From assembly GCF_026013605.1 (NCBI RefSeq), contig NZ_JAPDPJ010000032.1, forward strand, positions 1-64,000: a DNA stretch of 64,000 nucleotides, read 5' to 3'. Shown one piece after another: positions 63,561 to 64,000 of the stretch. Positions within the stretch are counted from its first letter, which is position 1. Each line of letters opens with the position of its first letter. The notes under the pieces are model-generated. The model saw only the letters and a list, made by a program, of their open reading frames with translations. It was not told the DNA's origin and did not search any database. The DNA comes from Plebeiibacterium sediminum. GTDB lineage: Bacteria; Bacteroidota; Bacteroidia; Bacteroidales; Marinilabiliaceae. The translations under genes and the position numbers were made by a program.

Positions 63561-64000
63561 TTATTTATTCTTCAAATATTCATCCATTTTCTGAGCTGCC
63601 TTTCGACCATCTCCCATTGCTAAAATAACGGTAGCTCCACCTCTTACAATATCACCTCCTGCAAACATTTCAGGCATTGAAGATTGTAATGTTTCCTCAT
63701 TAACCTGAATGGTACCCCATGAAGTGGTTTTTAATTCTGGTAAAGAATCCGGTACAATTGGATTTGGAGACACTCCAACACTAACAACAACAGTATCCAC
63801 TTCAATTAATTCCTCTGATCCTTCAACAGGAATTGGTCTGCGTCTACCGCTGGCATCCGGCTCTCCTAGTTCCATTTTTTGAACTTTAACCTGATTTACC
63901 TGCCCTTTTTCATTGGCAAAATATTCAATAGGATTCGCCAGTGTCATAAATTCAACACCTTCTTCTTTAGCATGCTCAATCTCTTCAAGACGGGCCGGCA
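63561..64000 (-). CDS. GltA-like NADPH-dependent glutamate synthase (partial, 3' part)
   Basis: The coding frame runs off the right edge; 145 residues of the C-terminal part are present. It reads PARLEEIEHAKEEGVEF at the edge, then a Rossmann-type NAD(P)H/FAD domain ending in MFAGGDIVRGGATVILAMGDGRKAA, the C-terminal FAD motif of GltD/GltA-type flavoproteins. Homologues include the homotetrameric glutamate synthase GltA and NfnB/SudA. The fragment is too short to decide between glutamate synthase and ferredoxin:NADP oxidoreductase. The 5' end and promoter lie outside the window. Confidence 0.85.
   Translation of the reverse strand, partial: PARLEEIEHAKEEGVEFMTLANPIEYFANEKGQVNQVKVQKMELGEPDASGRRRPIPVEGSEELIEVDTVVVSVGVSPNPIVPDSLPELKTTSWGTIQVNEETLQSSMPEMFAGGDIVRGGATVILAMGDGRKAAQKMDEYLKNK

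Noticed and set aside
1-64000. tRNA, rRNA, insertion sequences, prophage or integrative element genes
   Set aside because: No cloverleaf-like segments, transposase, integrase, or mobilisation genes were seen while reading both strands.

Overview
The window (about one third GC) looks like a chromosomal segment of a Bacteroidota bacterium, most likely a marine or anaerobic member of the Bacteroidales/Marinilabiliales side. The basis is a short primary sigma factor without region 1.1, a Rho factor with a long charged insertion, a TonB receptor with an N-terminal carboxypeptidase-like domain, several Bacteroidota-typical families (DUF3078, DUF4154), genes without Shine-Dalgarno sequences, and promoters of the TTTG / TAnnTTTG type. 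The cleanest promoters are those of rho and rpsF. No tRNA, rRNA, insertion sequence or CRISPR array was seen.

Layout. 0-10.4 kb: acyl-CoA synthetase, sensor histidine kinase, MscS channel overlapping a class I glutamine amidotransferase, pyruvate:ferredoxin oxidoreductase, DUF4143-type ATPase. 10.8-14.1 kb: two secreted proteins of unknown function, the second with a ricin-type lectin domain. 14.2-18 kb: rho, primary sigma factor, rpe. 18-23 kb: GH28 glycosidase, epimerase, DUF2007, SIMPL protein and alpha/beta hydrolase. 23-27 kb: an unusual cytochrome bc operon (cytochrome b, Rieske, membrane-anchored octaheme c with TPRs). 27-37.5 kb: an uncharacterised 603-residue protein, DUF3078, a second MscS, a GntR/periplasmic-binding regulator, and the amidase / lptD / ridA block of envelope genes. 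37.7-44.4 kb: SLC13 transporter, then a tetR - operator - TonB receptor - repeat-lipoprotein module. 44.6-49.7 kb: galactose genes (galK, MFS, galM, MFS). 50-61 kb: two small membrane proteins, two receiver-only regulators, a YfiR-like protein, a large GAF protein, an M18 aminopeptidase and a GH3-like/beta-lactamase fusion. 61.2-64 kb: rpsF-rpsR-rplI, a dihydroorotate-dehydrogenase-like protein and the end of a GltA-like oxidoreductase.

How it works together. PFOR, the acyl-CoA synthetase and the GltA/DHOD-like pair suggest ferredoxin-linked fermentative metabolism. The bc operon adds quinol oxidation to a multiheme c partner. Galactose uptake, mutarotation and phosphorylation are encoded together, but no galT lies in the window. 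The main candidates for undescribed biology are the b/Rieske/octaheme-TPR complex, the secreted ricin pair, the TetR-controlled receptor/lipoprotein module, and two intergenic arrays of 10-11 bp repeats. Several start codons were moved from the longest open frame to the position that gives a proper signal peptide or matches the family.
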